Positions 45,714 to 54,157 of a DNA stretch of 64,000 bases are shown here, piece by piece. Within the stretch, counting starts at the first letter, position 1. Every line of letters starts with the position of its first letter. The position numbers and the translations under genes are program-made. Location of the stretch: positions 5,087 to 69,086 of the forward strand of contig NZ_JNZS01000026.1 in NCBI RefSeq assembly GCF_000718515.1, given 5' to 3'. The notes beneath the pieces were generated by a model. It made no database searches, had not been told where the DNA came from, and worked only from the letters and a program-made list of their open reading frames with translations. Source of the stretch: Micromonospora parva (GTDB lineage: Bacteria; Actinomycetota; Actinomycetes; Mycobacteriales; Micromonosporaceae).

Positions 45714-47633
45714 TCAGCCGGCCGGCGCGCGCAGGCGGTGCAGACGCAGCGCGAGCTGCACCTCCAGCGCCCGCTCGGGGCGCTGCCAGTCGACGCCGAG
45801 CAACTGCCCGACCCGCTCCAACCGCTGGGTCACCGTGTTGACGTGCACGTGCAGTTGCTCGGCGGCCCGGGCCAGGCTGCCACCCACCCCGAAGTACGCC
45901 TCCAGCGTCTTCACCAGCGCCGTGCCGCGGCGGGCGTCGTAGTCGAGCACCGGGCCGACCGTGGCGGTGAGGAACTCCGTCACGTCCTTCTCACCGCGGT
46001 CACCGACAGTGCCCAGCAACAACCCGACGAAGCCCAACTCCACGGTGCTCGCGCCCTGCCCGGCACGGCCCAACGCACCCAACGCCGTCAGGCACCGGTC
46101 CGCCTCCTGAAACGTCACCGCCAGCGCCGCCGGCGTGTTCGCCGGGCCACTCGCCCCGGCGGTCACCGGGCGGCCGGTCACCCGGGACAGGTCCCGGGCC
46201 ACCGCGCGGGCACTGCCGCCCGCGTCCGAGCCCGGCAACATCAGCACCACCCGGCCGTCGCGGGCCGCCGCCAGTCCGCCGCGCGCCGAGGCGTACGTGG
46301 TGGCCCAGGAGAGCACCCGCTGCCGAGCCGAACCGGTCGCGGCGATCGCGTCGTCACCCACCGCCACCAGCACGTGCGGCGCGTCCAGGTCCACGCCGAG
46401 CCGACGGGCCCGGCTGCGCAACGCGTCGGTGTCGCGCAGCGGGCGGGCGATCAGGTCGTCCAGCAGCTCGCCCCGCACCCGCCCCTCCGCCTCCGCGACC
46501 GTCCGGCGGAACAACAGCAGCAGCGCGGTCACCAACGCGGCCCGCTCCAGGATGCGCTGGTCGGCGTCGACCAACTCGTCGTCCGGGCGCAGCACCAGGG
46601 CGCCCAGGTTCTCCGCGCCGGCCACCACGGCGGCGTACCAGAGCGGGCCCCGGCGGACGCTGCGCCCCTCGGTCCGGGACGCGGCCACCGCCTCCACGAT
46701 GTCCGCGCGGTCCGGCTCCTCGATCTCACCCACCCGGGCCAGCAGGCGGCCCTCGGCGTCCAACGCCAGCAGCGCGCCGCCCAGCACCTCGGTCACCGCC
46801 GCCGCCACGTCCTCCACCCCACCGCCGCGCAGCACCAACGCGGTCATCCGGTCGTGGGCCGCCGCCGCCCGCTCCACCGAGCTGCTGTGCGCCCGGATGG
46901 TGGTGTTCGCCGCCGACAACTCGGCCAACGCCGAACGGGTCTCGGCCAGCAGCCGGGCGGTGTCGATCGCCACCGCGGCGTGCGCGGCCAGCGACACCAG
47001 CAGCGTCACCTCCTCCCGGACGAACGGCCGGGCCGAACGGTTGGCCGCGTAGAGCACCCCGATCGAGGTGGAGCCGAGTCGCAGCGGCACCCCGAGGATC
47101 GCCACCAGACCCTCCTCGCCCACCCCCGCGTCGATCTCGCCGGTGTGGTGGAAGCGGGCGTCCTCGCCGTAGTTCGCGGTGACGTACGGGGCGCCCGACT
47201 GGGCCACCAGGCCACCGAGGCCGGCACCCATCGGCAGGCGCAGCCGCTGGAAACGGGCCGAGACCGACCCGTCGGTCACCCGCATGTAGGTGTCGCCGCG
47301 TTCGTCGTCGTTGAGCGTCATGTACGCCACGTCCGCGCCGAGCAGGTGACGGGCCCGGTGCACGATCGCCCGCAACACGTCGTCCAGGTCGCGCAGCCCG
47401 GCCAGGTCGCTGACCGTGTCGTACAGGCCGGACAGCTCGCTCTCCCGGCGGCGGCGGCGCTCCAGCAGCGCGCGGACCCGCAACGCCACAGCCCTGGCCT
47501 GCTCCAGCTCGGCCAGGCGCTCCGGCGGCAGCCCGGCCGCCCGCGCGGCCACCAGTGGTCCCTCGAACTCGACGGCCGCGGCCTCTCGGGCGAGCAGCTC
47601 CAGGAACTCCACCGGCGATGACATGGTCGACAT
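45714..47633 (-). CDS. GAF- and PucR-type transcriptional regulator
   Basis: 639 residues from ATG 47633; the frame is open far upstream through the SDR gene but that part is a shadow. An N-terminal coiled region and a GAF domain (about 95-235, LLGADVAYMTLNDDERGDTYMRVTDG) precede a second sensory-like domain and the C-terminal PucR helix-turn-helix GTALVKTLEAYFGVGGSLARAAEQLHVHVNTVTQRLERVGQLLGVDW. It lies downstream of the SDR gene on the same strand with a 14-bp gap and likely regulates it. Confidence 0.9.
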   Translation of the reverse strand: MSTMSSPVEFLELLAREAAAVEFEGPLVAARAAGLPPERLAELEQARAVALRVRALLERRRRRESELSGLYDTVSDLAGLRDLDDVLRAIVHRARHLLGADVAYMTLNDDERGDTYMRVTDGSVSARFQRLRLPMGAGLGGLVAQSGAPYVTANYGEDARFHHTGEIDAGVGEEGLVAILGVPLRLGSTSIGVLYAANRSARPFVREEVTLLVSLAAHAAVAIDTARLLAETRSALAELSAANTTIRAHSSSVERAAAAHDRMTALVLRGGGVEDVAAAVTEVLGGALLALDAEGRLLARVGEIEEPDRADIVEAVAASRTEGRSVRRGPLWYAAVVAGAENLGALVLRPDDELVDADQRILERAALVTALLLLFRRTVAEAEGRVRGELLDDLIARPLRDTDALRSRARRLGVDLDAPHVLVAVGDDAIAATGSARQRVLSWATTYASARGGLAAARDGRVVLMLPGSDAGGSARAVARDLSRVTGRPVTAGASGPANTPAALAVTFQEADRCLTALGALGRAGQGASTVELGFVGLLLGTVGDRGEKDVTEFLTATVGPVLDYDARRGTALVKTLEAYFGVGGSLARAAEQLHVHVNTVTQRLERVGQLLGVDWQRPERALEVQLALRLHRLRAPAG

Positions 47634-47647
47634 TGTGCTCAGCCCCA

Positions 47648-48430
47648 CTAGTTGGCCGTCCAGCCCCCGTCGAGGGCGATCGACGCTCCGCTGATGAACG
47701 CCGCCGGCGGCGAGCAGAGGTACGCCAGCAGTTCGGCCACCTCCTCCGGCTCGATCAACCGCTTGATCGCGGCCCGGGCCAGCATGATCTTCTCGACCAC
47801 CTCGGTCTCGTCGATGCCGTGACTGGCCGCCTGATCGGCGATCTGGCTCTCCACCAGTGCGGTGCGCACGTACGCCGGGTTGATGCAGTTGGCGGTGACC
47901 CCGTGCGCGGCGCCCTCCAGCGCGACCACCTTCGACAGCCCTTCGAGGGCGTGCTTGGCCGAGACGTACGCGGCCTTGTAGGGCGAGGCCCGCAGCCCGT
48001 GCACCGAGGAGATGTTGATGACCCGCCCCCAGCCCTGGGCGTACATGTGCGGCAGCGCCCGGCGGATCAGCAGGAACGGCGCCTCCACCATCACCCGCTG
48101 GATGTACTCGAAGCGCTCGACGGGGAAGTCCTGCAACGGCGCCACGTGCTGGAGCCCGGCGTTGTTCACCACGATGTCCACGTCCGCGTCGAGGGAGTCC
48201 ACCGCCGCGGCGTCGGACAGGTCGACCCCCTCCGCCCGGCCCCCGGCCTCGGCGGCCACCGCCTTCGCCGCCTCCAGGTTGCGGTCCACCACGAGCACCG
48301 TGGCGCCGGCCGCGCCGAGCCGCAGGGCACACGCCCGCCCGATGCCGCCGCCGCCCCCGGTGACCAGGGCGGTCCGACCGGTGAGGTCGACCTGTACGAC
48401 GTGGGGGACCACCACGGGTTCTGCCGTCAT
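47648..48430 (-). CDS. 3-hydroxybutyrate dehydrogenase-like SDR
   Basis: 260 residues, the usual size of D-3-hydroxybutyrate dehydrogenase. The NAD motif is TALVTGGGGGIGRACALRLG, NNAGLQHVAP marks the fold, and the catalytic Ser, Tyr and Lys are in INISSVHGL and YKAAYVSAKHALEGL. The C-terminal EEVAELLAYLCSPPAAFISGASIALDGGWTAN is typical. It interconverts 3-hydroxybutyrate and acetoacetate, in ketone-body or PHB use. The PucR-type gene behind it probably controls it. Confidence 0.88.
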   Translation of the reverse strand: MTAEPVVVPHVVQVDLTGRTALVTGGGGGIGRACALRLGAAGATVLVVDRNLEAAKAVAAEAGGRAEGVDLSDAAAVDSLDADVDIVVNNAGLQHVAPLQDFPVERFEYIQRVMVEAPFLLIRRALPHMYAQGWGRVINISSVHGLRASPYKAAYVSAKHALEGLSKVVALEGAAHGVTANCINPAYVRTALVESQIADQAASHGIDETEVVEKIMLARAAIKRLIEPEEVAELLAYLCSPPAAFISGASIALDGGWTAN

Positions 48431-48570
48431 GGCGCAAGAAGTTACGAGCTGTGTGCCCCCCGGCACATGGGCCGGCGACACATACTCCGCACCGAAGCTG
48501 TGTGGCTCGCCCGCCCCTCCCGACCCACACGCGCCCACCGCCCTCGTCGCGCCGCACCGCGCCAGGCTGC

Positions 48571-48635
48571 GCCGTGCCGCGCCGCGCCGGGCCGTGCCGC
48601 GCCGGGCCGTGCCGTGCCGGGCCGTGCCGCGCCGG
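48571..48635 (+). repeat. Pentamer-phased GCCGN repeat with a 15-nt unit
   Basis: From 48591 the 15-nt unit GCCGTGCCGYGCCGG occurs three times (48591, 48606, 48621), preceded by a related 20-nt stretch. Confidence 0.85.
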
Positions 48636-48740
48636 GCCGCTGCGCTGCGCCAGGCTGCGCCGCGCCGGGCCGGTTGCGCCGCTCCGCGCCAGGCTGCGCC
48701 TGCGCCTGCGCTGCGCTGCGCCGCCGCCGCGCCGCGCCGC

Positions 48741-48821
48741 GCAAGATCGCGCAATATCCAGGATGTAGTGGGCATCCCGGCGTTCCGTTGCCACTACATC
48801 CTGGATCGAGCGTGACCTTGC
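48741..48821. repeat. 81-bp imperfect palindromic element, copy 2
   Basis: Arms 48741-48771 and 48791-48821 (31 nt, five mismatches) with a 19-nt centre. It shares outer AAGATC, the CCAGGATGTAGTGG inner arm and overall size with the element at 2656-2738. Confidence 0.8.
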
Positions 48822-48901
48822 CGGCGTCGACGTTGCGATTCGCGCCCGATCGGCCGCCGGAGCGTCTGAGGCAGCGACATCCGGGAGGTTGCTCGGATCT
48901 T

Positions 48902-48950
48902 GGCGCGTGGCGCGTGGCGCGTGGCGCGTGGCGCGTGGCGCGTGGCGCGC
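48902..48950 (+). repeat. Seven copies of the heptamer GGCGCGT
   Basis: Six exact units and a seventh ending in C, without interruption. Confidence 0.95.
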
Positions 48951-48999
48951 GCGGTGCGGGGTGCGGGCTCGCGGCGGCGTGAGTGCGGGGTGCAGGCGT

Positions 49000-49020
49000 G
49001 GGTGTGGGTGTGGGTGTGGG
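49000..49020 (+). repeat. Perfect G-quadruplex motif (GGG TGT)3 GGG
   Basis: Four GGG tracts with three identical TGT loops, 150 bp upstream of the ruvC start, on the strand that is non-template for ruvC. Confidence 0.9.
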
Positions 49021-49170
49021 ACGCCCGGGGCGTGAGTGCGGGGTGCGGGCGGGCGTGGGGTGCGAGGCGTGGGGTGTGGGGCGCGGGGGGCGTGTCCCGT
49101 GGGGCTGGTGGGAAGGGCGCCGGTTAGGGTGTCGAACACACGTACTGCTGACGGTTGGGGAGGGGGCGGC

Positions 49171-49698
49171 GTGCGCGTGCTCGGTGTCGACCCGGGTCTG
49201 ACCCGGTGCGGGGTGGGTGTGGTCGAGGGTGTGCCCGGCCGGCCCTGCACCCTGGTCGCCTACTACGTGGTCTACACCGACCCGGCCGACGACCTGGCGC
49301 TGCGCCTGTTGCACCTGGACCGGTCGCTGACCGAGTTGGTGGCCGAGCACCAACCGGAGAGCGTCGCCGTCGAGCGGGTGTTCAGCCAGCACAACGTCCG
49401 CACGGTGATGGGCACCGCGCAGGCCAGCGGCATCGCCGTGCTGGCCGGGGCGCGGGCCGGGCTGCCGGTGCAGACGTACACCCCGAGCGAGGTGAAGGCG
49501 GCCGTGACCGGGTCCGGTCAGGCCGACAAGGCGCAGATGACCGCCATGGTGACCCGGCTGTTGCGGTTGGCCGAGCCGCCGAAGCCGGCCGACGCCGCCG
49601 ATGCGCTGGCCCTGGCCATATGCCACGTGTGGCGCGGCGGGACCCGCTCCAAGCTGGCCGCCGCGGCCGACCGGGCACGACGAGGAGGAGCACGATGA
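49171..49698 (+). CDS. ruvC: Holliday junction resolvase RuvC
   Basis: 175 residues from GTG 49171, which has a GGGGAGGGGG tract upstream and the standard [14 protein letters not shown] start; the longer open frame runs through low-complexity DNA. Catalytic acids are D7, E68 ([11 protein letters not shown]), D141 and D144 ([14 protein letters not shown]). It cleaves Holliday junctions in recombinational repair. Its end overlaps ruvA (ATGA). Confidence 0.97.
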   Translation: MRVLGVDPGLTRCGVGVVEGVPGRPCTLVAYYVVYTDPADDLALRLLHLDRSLTELVAEHQPESVAVERVFSQHNVRTVMGTAQASGIAVLAGARAGLPVQTYTPSEVKAAVTGSGQADKAQMTAMVTRLLRLAEPPKPADAADALALAICHVWRGGTRSKLAAAADRARRGGAR

Positions 49699-50297
49699 TC
49701 GCCAGCGTGCGCGGCACGGTGACCGCGACGGGTCCGGACCAGGCCGTGATCGAGGTCGGTGGGGTCGGGCTCGCCGTGCACTGCGCCCCGGGGACCCTCG
49801 CGGAGCTGCGGGTCGGCCAGGTCGCCCGGCTCGCCACCAGCCTGATCGTGCGGGAAGACTCGCTGACCCTGTACGGCTTCGCCGACGACGACGCCAAGTC
49901 GCTGTTCGAGCTGTTGCAGACCGCCAGTGGGGTGGGCCCGCGACTGGCCCAGGCGGTGCTGGCGGTGCACACCCCGGACGCGGTCCGCAAGGCGATCGCC
50001 AACGCCGACACCGCCGCCCTGACCCGGGTGCCCGGTATCGGCAAGAAGGGCGCGGAACGCCTGGTGCTGGAGCTGCGCGACCGGATCGGCCCGGTGCCGA
50101 TCGGCGCCGACGGGTCGGCCGGGGTGACCCGTGGCAGTTGGCCGGAGCAGGTCCGGCAGGCCCTGGTGGGGTTGGGTTGGACGGCCGGCCAGGCCGATCA
50201 GGCGGTGGCCGCGGTGGCGGAGTCGATCGAGGGTGAGACCCCGCCGGTGCCGGTGCTGCTCAAGCAGGCCATCCGGCTGCTGGGTCGGACCCGATGA
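49695..50297 (+). CDS. ruvA: Holliday junction branch migration protein RuvA
   Basis: 200 residues. The OB-fold start [30 protein letters not shown], the [30 protein letters not shown] and [21 protein letters not shown] helix-hairpin-helix motifs, and the flexible linker with C-terminal domain III ([22 protein letters not shown]) are all present. It binds the junction and recruits RuvB. GAGGAG precedes the ATG. Confidence 0.97.
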   Translation: MIASVRGTVTATGPDQAVIEVGGVGLAVHCAPGTLAELRVGQVARLATSLIVREDSLTLYGFADDDAKSLFELLQTASGVGPRLAQAVLAVHTPDAVRKAIANADTAALTRVPGIGKKGAERLVLELRDRIGPVPIGADGSAGVTRGSWPEQVRQALVGLGWTAGQADQAVAAVAESIEGETPPVPVLLKQAIRLLGRTR

Positions 50298-50407
50298 GCG
50301 CGAGGAGTGAGCCGGGTTTGCGAGCCCCGCAGTCGCGATTGAAGACGGCCCGATGAGCGCGAGGAGTGAGCCGGGTTTGCGAGCCCCGCAGTCGCGATTG
50401 AAGACGG
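50290..50407 (+). repeat. Perfect tandem duplication of a 59-bp unit in the ruvA-ruvB gap
   Basis: Units 50290-50348 and 50349-50407 are identical and each starts CCCGATGAGCG; the same 11 bases recur at 50408 as the ruvB start region. Each unit contains the 44-nt repeat seen after pdxS. The TGA in the first unit is the ruvA stop codon. Confidence 0.95.
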
Positions 50408-50411
50408 CCCG

Positions 50412-51479
50412 ATGAGCGAGACCGAGGGGCTCGTCTCGGCGTACGTCAACGACGCCGACCGGGACGCGGAGGCCACGGTACGGCCGAGGCGGTTGGCCGA
50501 GTTCATCGCCCAGGACCGGGTCCGCGACCAGCTGGACCTGTTGTTGCAGGGCGCCATGCGGCGGGGTTCGCCGCCGGACCACATTCTGCTCTCCGGCCCA
50601 CCCGGATTGGGTAAGACGAGTCTGGCCAACATCGTCGCCGCCGAGTTGGGCGCGGGCATCCGGGTGACCAGCGGTCCGGCGATCGAGCGGTCGGGTGATC
50701 TGGCGGCGATCCTGACCAGCCTCGCCGAGGGCGACGTGCTCTTCATCGACGAGATCCACCGGATCGCGCGGCCGGCGGAGGAGTTGCTGTACAGCGCGAT
50801 GGAGGACTTCCGGGTCGACGTGGTGGTGGGCAAGGGTCCGGGGGCGACGGCGATCCCACTGGACGTCGAGCCGTTCACCCTGGTCGGCGCGACGACCCGG
50901 TCGGGCCTGCTGACCGGGCCGATGCGGGACCGGTTCGGTTTCGTCGCGCACCTCGACTTCTACTCGCCGGCGGATCTGGAGACGCTGCTGCACCGTTCGG
51001 CGCGGATCCTGGGGGTGCCGATCACCCCGGAGGGCGCGACCGAGATCGCCGGTCGGTCCCGGGGTACGCCGCGGATCGCCAACCGGTTGCTGCGCCGGGT
51101 CCGCGACTACGCCGAGGTCCGCGCGGACGGGGTGGTCGATCTCGACACGGCCCGCGCCGCCCTGATCGTGTACGACGTGGACGCGCTGGGCCTGGACCGG
51201 TTGGACCGGGCGGTGCTGACCGCGTTGGTCGACTCGTTCCGGGGTGGCCCGGTCGGGTTGTCCACCCTGGCGGTGGCGGTGGGGGAGCAGCCGGACACGG
51301 TCGAGGAGGTCTGCGAGCCGTTCCTGGTGCGGGCCGGGCTGTTGGCGCGTACGCCCAGGGGGCGGGTGGCGACCGAGGCCGCCTGGCGGCATCTGGGGCG
51401 CACACCACCGAATGGTACATTTGGTGTAGATAGTCCACCTGTGCCCGATCTGTTCTCGCTGGATGCCGAACAGCCGTGA
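50412..51479 (+). CDS. ruvB: Holliday junction branch migration helicase RuvB
   Basis: 355 residues. AAA+ motifs: Walker [10 protein letters not shown] (62-70), Walker B VLFIDEIH, sensor and arginine finger region [19 protein letters not shown], and the C-terminal winged helix ([10 protein letters not shown]). It drives branch migration with RuvA. Because the start region repeats the 59-bp unit boundary, the first codons MSET and the gap may derive from the repeat. The last ~25 codons are less GC-rich than their surroundings. Confidence 0.97.
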   Translation: MSETEGLVSAYVNDADRDAEATVRPRRLAEFIAQDRVRDQLDLLLQGAMRRGSPPDHILLSGPPGLGKTSLANIVAAELGAGIRVTSGPAIERSGDLAAILTSLAEGDVLFIDEIHRIARPAEELLYSAMEDFRVDVVVGKGPGATAIPLDVEPFTLVGATTRSGLLTGPMRDRFGFVAHLDFYSPADLETLLHRSARILGVPITPEGATEIAGRSRGTPRIANRLLRRVRDYAEVRADGVVDLDTARAALIVYDVDALGLDRLDRAVLTALVDSFRGGPVGLSTLAVAVGEQPDTVEEVCEPFLVRAGLLARTPRGRVATEAAWRHLGRTPPNGTFGVDSPPVPDLFSLDAEQP

Positions 51480-51525
51480 TGTGAACGTGATCTGTGCCGC
51501 ATTCGGCGTTCTCAGGTGCAGGGTT

Positions 51526-51531
51526 TAGACT
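51526..51531 (+). promoter_or_regulatory. Probable -10 of the yajC-secDF transcript
   Basis: TAGACT with TTCGGC 18 bp upstream (51502-51507), about 85 bp before the yajC start. Confidence 0.35.
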
Positions 51532-51619
51532 TCGCCGCGGTCTGTACAGGACGTGAGAATCCGCCTCCGCTCCGGCACCCACGGTGCCGGGCAGGCGGCC
51601 AATGGGAAGGTCAGTAACC

Positions 51620-51958
51620 GTGCAATTGGCAGCAGCGGGTGGCGGGGCCGGCGGTTTCACGCCGATCCTGATGATCGCCCTGCTCTTCGGCGTCATGTAC
51701 TTCATGATGATCCGACCCCAGCAGAAGCGCCGCAAAGAGGCGGAGGCGATGCAGTCCAATCTCGGCCCCGGCGACGAGGTCGTGACCATCGGCGGGCTCT
51801 ACGGCACGGTCACCGGCATCGAGGACGACACCGTCCTGATCGAGGTCGCCCCGGGCGTGCAGACCCGCTACGCCCGCCCGGCCATCGCGCGGGTGGTCAC
51901 CCGCGCCGAGCTGCCGAGCGAACCGGTCACCGAGGACGCGGACACCGCCAAGGACTGA
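51620..51958 (+). CDS. yajC: Preprotein translocase accessory subunit YajC
   Basis: 112 residues from GTG 51620, with GGGAAGG upstream. One membrane segment (FTPILMIALLFGVMYFMMI) is followed by the hallmark RPQQKRRKEAEAMQSNLGPGDEVVTIGGLYGTVTGIEDDTVLIEVAPG. YajC associates with SecDF and SecYEG. It precedes secD in the conserved order. Confidence 0.95.
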   Translation: MQLAAAGGGAGGFTPILMIALLFGVMYFMMIRPQQKRRKEAEAMQSNLGPGDEVVTIGGLYGTVTGIEDDTVLIEVAPGVQTRYARPAIARVVTRAELPSEPVTEDADTAKD

Positions 51959-52236
51959 CCCCTCCCCCCGGGAGCGGCGAGTCCGGCGTACGGCCGGTCG
52001 ACCCGGCTTCCGGGTCGTCGCGCCCCGACGGGGCAGCGGGCGAGACGTGAAAACTGGATAGTTGGGTCGACGTCGGGCGTCGACACGTTCCGGTGGCCGT
52101 CGGCGTTCCGCGCCGGGGGGCCCGGTTCTCGTGTCGACATCTCGTCGACTCAAGGCAGACCCGTCGGGCGGGACCCCCGGCCCGACACCGCCGCCGCTGC
52201 GACAGCGGCGCGACCGTACAGGGAGACAGGACAGCC

Positions 52237-54156
52237 GTGGCACCACCTCAGGGACAGATGCGCCCCGGGCGGCAGCTCGCCGTGCTCGGGTTCATCTTCG
52301 TGGTCCTCTATCTTTTGGTGTTCTTCGCCGGCGCCAGCGGCAGTTGGAAGGACCGGCTCGAGCCCAAGCTCGGCCTGGACCTCATCGGCGGCACGCGGGT
52401 GACACTGGAGGCGACCAACAGCGTCGACGGCAAGCCCCCGACGGCGGAGAACCTCGAGGAGGCCCGCGAGATCATCGAGAGCCGGGTCAACGCGTTCGGC
52501 GTGGCCGAGGCCGAGGTGGTCACCGAGGGCAACCGCAACATCGTCATCTCCCTGCCCGGTGAGAACCGCAACCTCGACGACGTGGGCGAAGCCGCCGAGC
52601 TGCGCTTCCGCAAGGTGCTCAAGGCCGCCTCCGGCAGCGGTGTGGCCGAGGCGCCGCCCGCCGCCACGCCGACCCCGTCCGGCAGCGCCGCCCCGACCGG
52701 CAGCGCGACCCCGTCCGGCGCCGCGACCCCGACCCCCACGGGCAGCGCCTCGCCGAAGGTGACCTCGTCGCCCAGCGGTGGTCAGGGCGGGATGGCCCCG
52801 GCGTCGCCCAGTGCCACGCCGACTCCTTCCGCGTCCGCCTCGGCCTCGCCGAGCGCCGCCGCGCCCACCGCCAGTTCGGAGCCGGTGCCGGCCAGCGTGG
52901 AGGAGCAGCGCAAGGCCGTCGAGCAGAAGGTCGGCGCCGCCGCGTGGCAGGCCGCGAACGGGCTGCAGGCCCCGGCCGACCTGACCGCCGACCCGTCGCT
53001 GGCCGAGAAGCTCAAGCCGTTCGGCACGCTGTCTCCGCAGGAGGTCGCGGTGCTGCCGGCGCAGATGCAGTTCAACGTGCCGACGATCGGCTGCGCGCAG
53101 CTCGACCAGCGCCCCCCGGCGTCGATCTCCGACCCGAAGCAGCAGGTGGTCTCCTGCGAGGACGGCGCTTCGAAGTACCTGCTCGACCAGGCCAAGGTGC
53201 TGGGCACCGACGTCTCCGACGCCGATGCGGTGCTCGACCAGACCAACGCCTGGGTGGTCAGCCTGGACTTCACCGGCGACGGTCAGGGCAAGTGGACCTC
53301 GCTGACCCGTGAGGCGTTCAACAACGAGGGCCAGGCCTGTGACGCGACCGCGCTGGGCCAGGACGGCAAGTGCCGGGTCGCCGTGGTGCTGGACAACGAG
53401 ATCGTGTCCTCCCCGGAGATCCAGGGTGTGCTCACCGGCAACTCGCAGATCACCGGCCAGTTCACCCAGAAGGACGCCAGCACCCTCGCCGGCCAGCTCC
53501 GCTACGGCGCGCTGCCGGTGACCTTCGAGCAGCAGGAGGCGCAGAACGTCACCGCCACCCTGGGCGCCAGCCACCTGCGCGCTGGTCTGCTCGCGGCCGG
53601 CATCGGCATGCTGCTGGTCATCATCTACGCGTTCTTCTACTACCGGCTGCTCGGCTCGGTCATCTTCCTGAGCCTGATCCTCTCCGCGCTGCTGGTCTTC
53701 GGCGCGCTGGTGGTGCTCGGCCGGCAGATCGGCTTCACGCTCACCCTCGCCGGCATCGCCGGCATGATCGTCTCGCTCGGTGTGGCGGCGGACTCGTTCG
53801 TCATCTACTTCGAACGATTGAAGGACGAGATCCGGGAGGGGCGCAGCCCGCGGAGCGCGGTGCCGCGTGCCTGGATCCGGGCCCGTCGCACGATCATCTC
53901 GGCCAACGCGATCACCCTGCTCTCGGCGGTGGTGCTCTACGTGGTCTCGGTCGGCACGGTCAAGGGCTTCGCGTTCGCGCTCGGCCTGGCCACCGTTCTG
54001 GACCTGGTGGTGGTGTTCCTCTTCCGTCACCCGATCATGACGATGTTCGCCCGGACCCGGGCGTTCCTGTCCCCGCGGGTCAGCGGTCTGGGCCGGGCGC
54101 TTCCGGCCCGCAACCAGCCGACTCAGCCCCGCAACCCGCGCGCCAAGGAGGCCTGA
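52237..54156 (+). CDS. secD: Protein translocase subunit SecD
   Basis: 639 residues from GTG 52237, with GGGAGACAGG upstream. The first membrane segment (AVLGFIFVVLYLLVFFAG) is followed by the P1 domain start KLGLDLIGGTRVTLEA. The P1 region carries an Ala/Pro/Ser/Thr-rich, low-complexity insertion of about 85 residues (about 145-230), usual only in some actinobacteria. The C-terminal membrane part holds GIAGMIVSLGVAADSFVIYFERLKDE, the SecD hallmark. It helps pull exported proteins through SecYEG using the proton gradient. Confidence 0.96.
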   Translation: MAPPQGQMRPGRQLAVLGFIFVVLYLLVFFAGASGSWKDRLEPKLGLDLIGGTRVTLEATNSVDGKPPTAENLEEAREIIESRVNAFGVAEAEVVTEGNRNIVISLPGENRNLDDVGEAAELRFRKVLKAASGSGVAEAPPAATPTPSGSAAPTGSATPSGAATPTPTGSASPKVTSSPSGGQGGMAPASPSATPTPSASASASPSAAAPTASSEPVPASVEEQRKAVEQKVGAAAWQAANGLQAPADLTADPSLAEKLKPFGTLSPQEVAVLPAQMQFNVPTIGCAQLDQRPPASISDPKQQVVSCEDGASKYLLDQAKVLGTDVSDADAVLDQTNAWVVSLDFTGDGQGKWTSLTREAFNNEGQACDATALGQDGKCRVAVVLDNEIVSSPEIQGVLTGNSQITGQFTQKDASTLAGQLRYGALPVTFEQQEAQNVTATLGASHLRAGLLAAGIGMLLVIIYAFFYYRLLGSVIFLSLILSALLVFGALVVLGRQIGFTLTLAGIAGMIVSLGVAADSFVIYFERLKDEIREGRSPRSAVPRAWIRARRTIISANAITLLSAVVLYVVSVGTVKGFAFALGLATVLDLVVVFLFRHPIMTMFARTRAFLSPRVSGLGRALPARNQPTQPRNPRAKEA

Positions 54157-54157
54157 G

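Larger units (their letters stand above)
48431..49170. other. 740-bp low-complexity gap before ruvC
   Basis: No gene is convincing here. From left to right it contains a pentamer-phased GCCGN tract (48571-48635), GC-rich near-repeats such as GCCAGGCTGCGCC, the second 81-bp palindromic element (48741-48821), a heptamer array (48902-48950), a GGGTGT quadruplex tract (49000-49020) and G-rich DNA up to the ruvC ribosome site. Several open frames cross it on both strands, but their peptides are simple repeats. Confidence 0.85.

Noticed and set aside
48442..49137. Several open frames in the low-complexity gap encoding Arg/Ala/Gly/Trp repeats
   Set aside because: The peptides simply translate the pentamer, heptamer and hexamer repeats in several frames; no ribosome site or conserved start is visible.
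45714..49250. Apparent 1178-codon protein on the minus strand running from the PucR-type gene to beyond the SDR gene
   Set aside because: Only the first 639 codons from ATG 47633 encode a recognisable protein. The rest lies antiparallel or out of frame over the SDR gene and the low-complexity gap.
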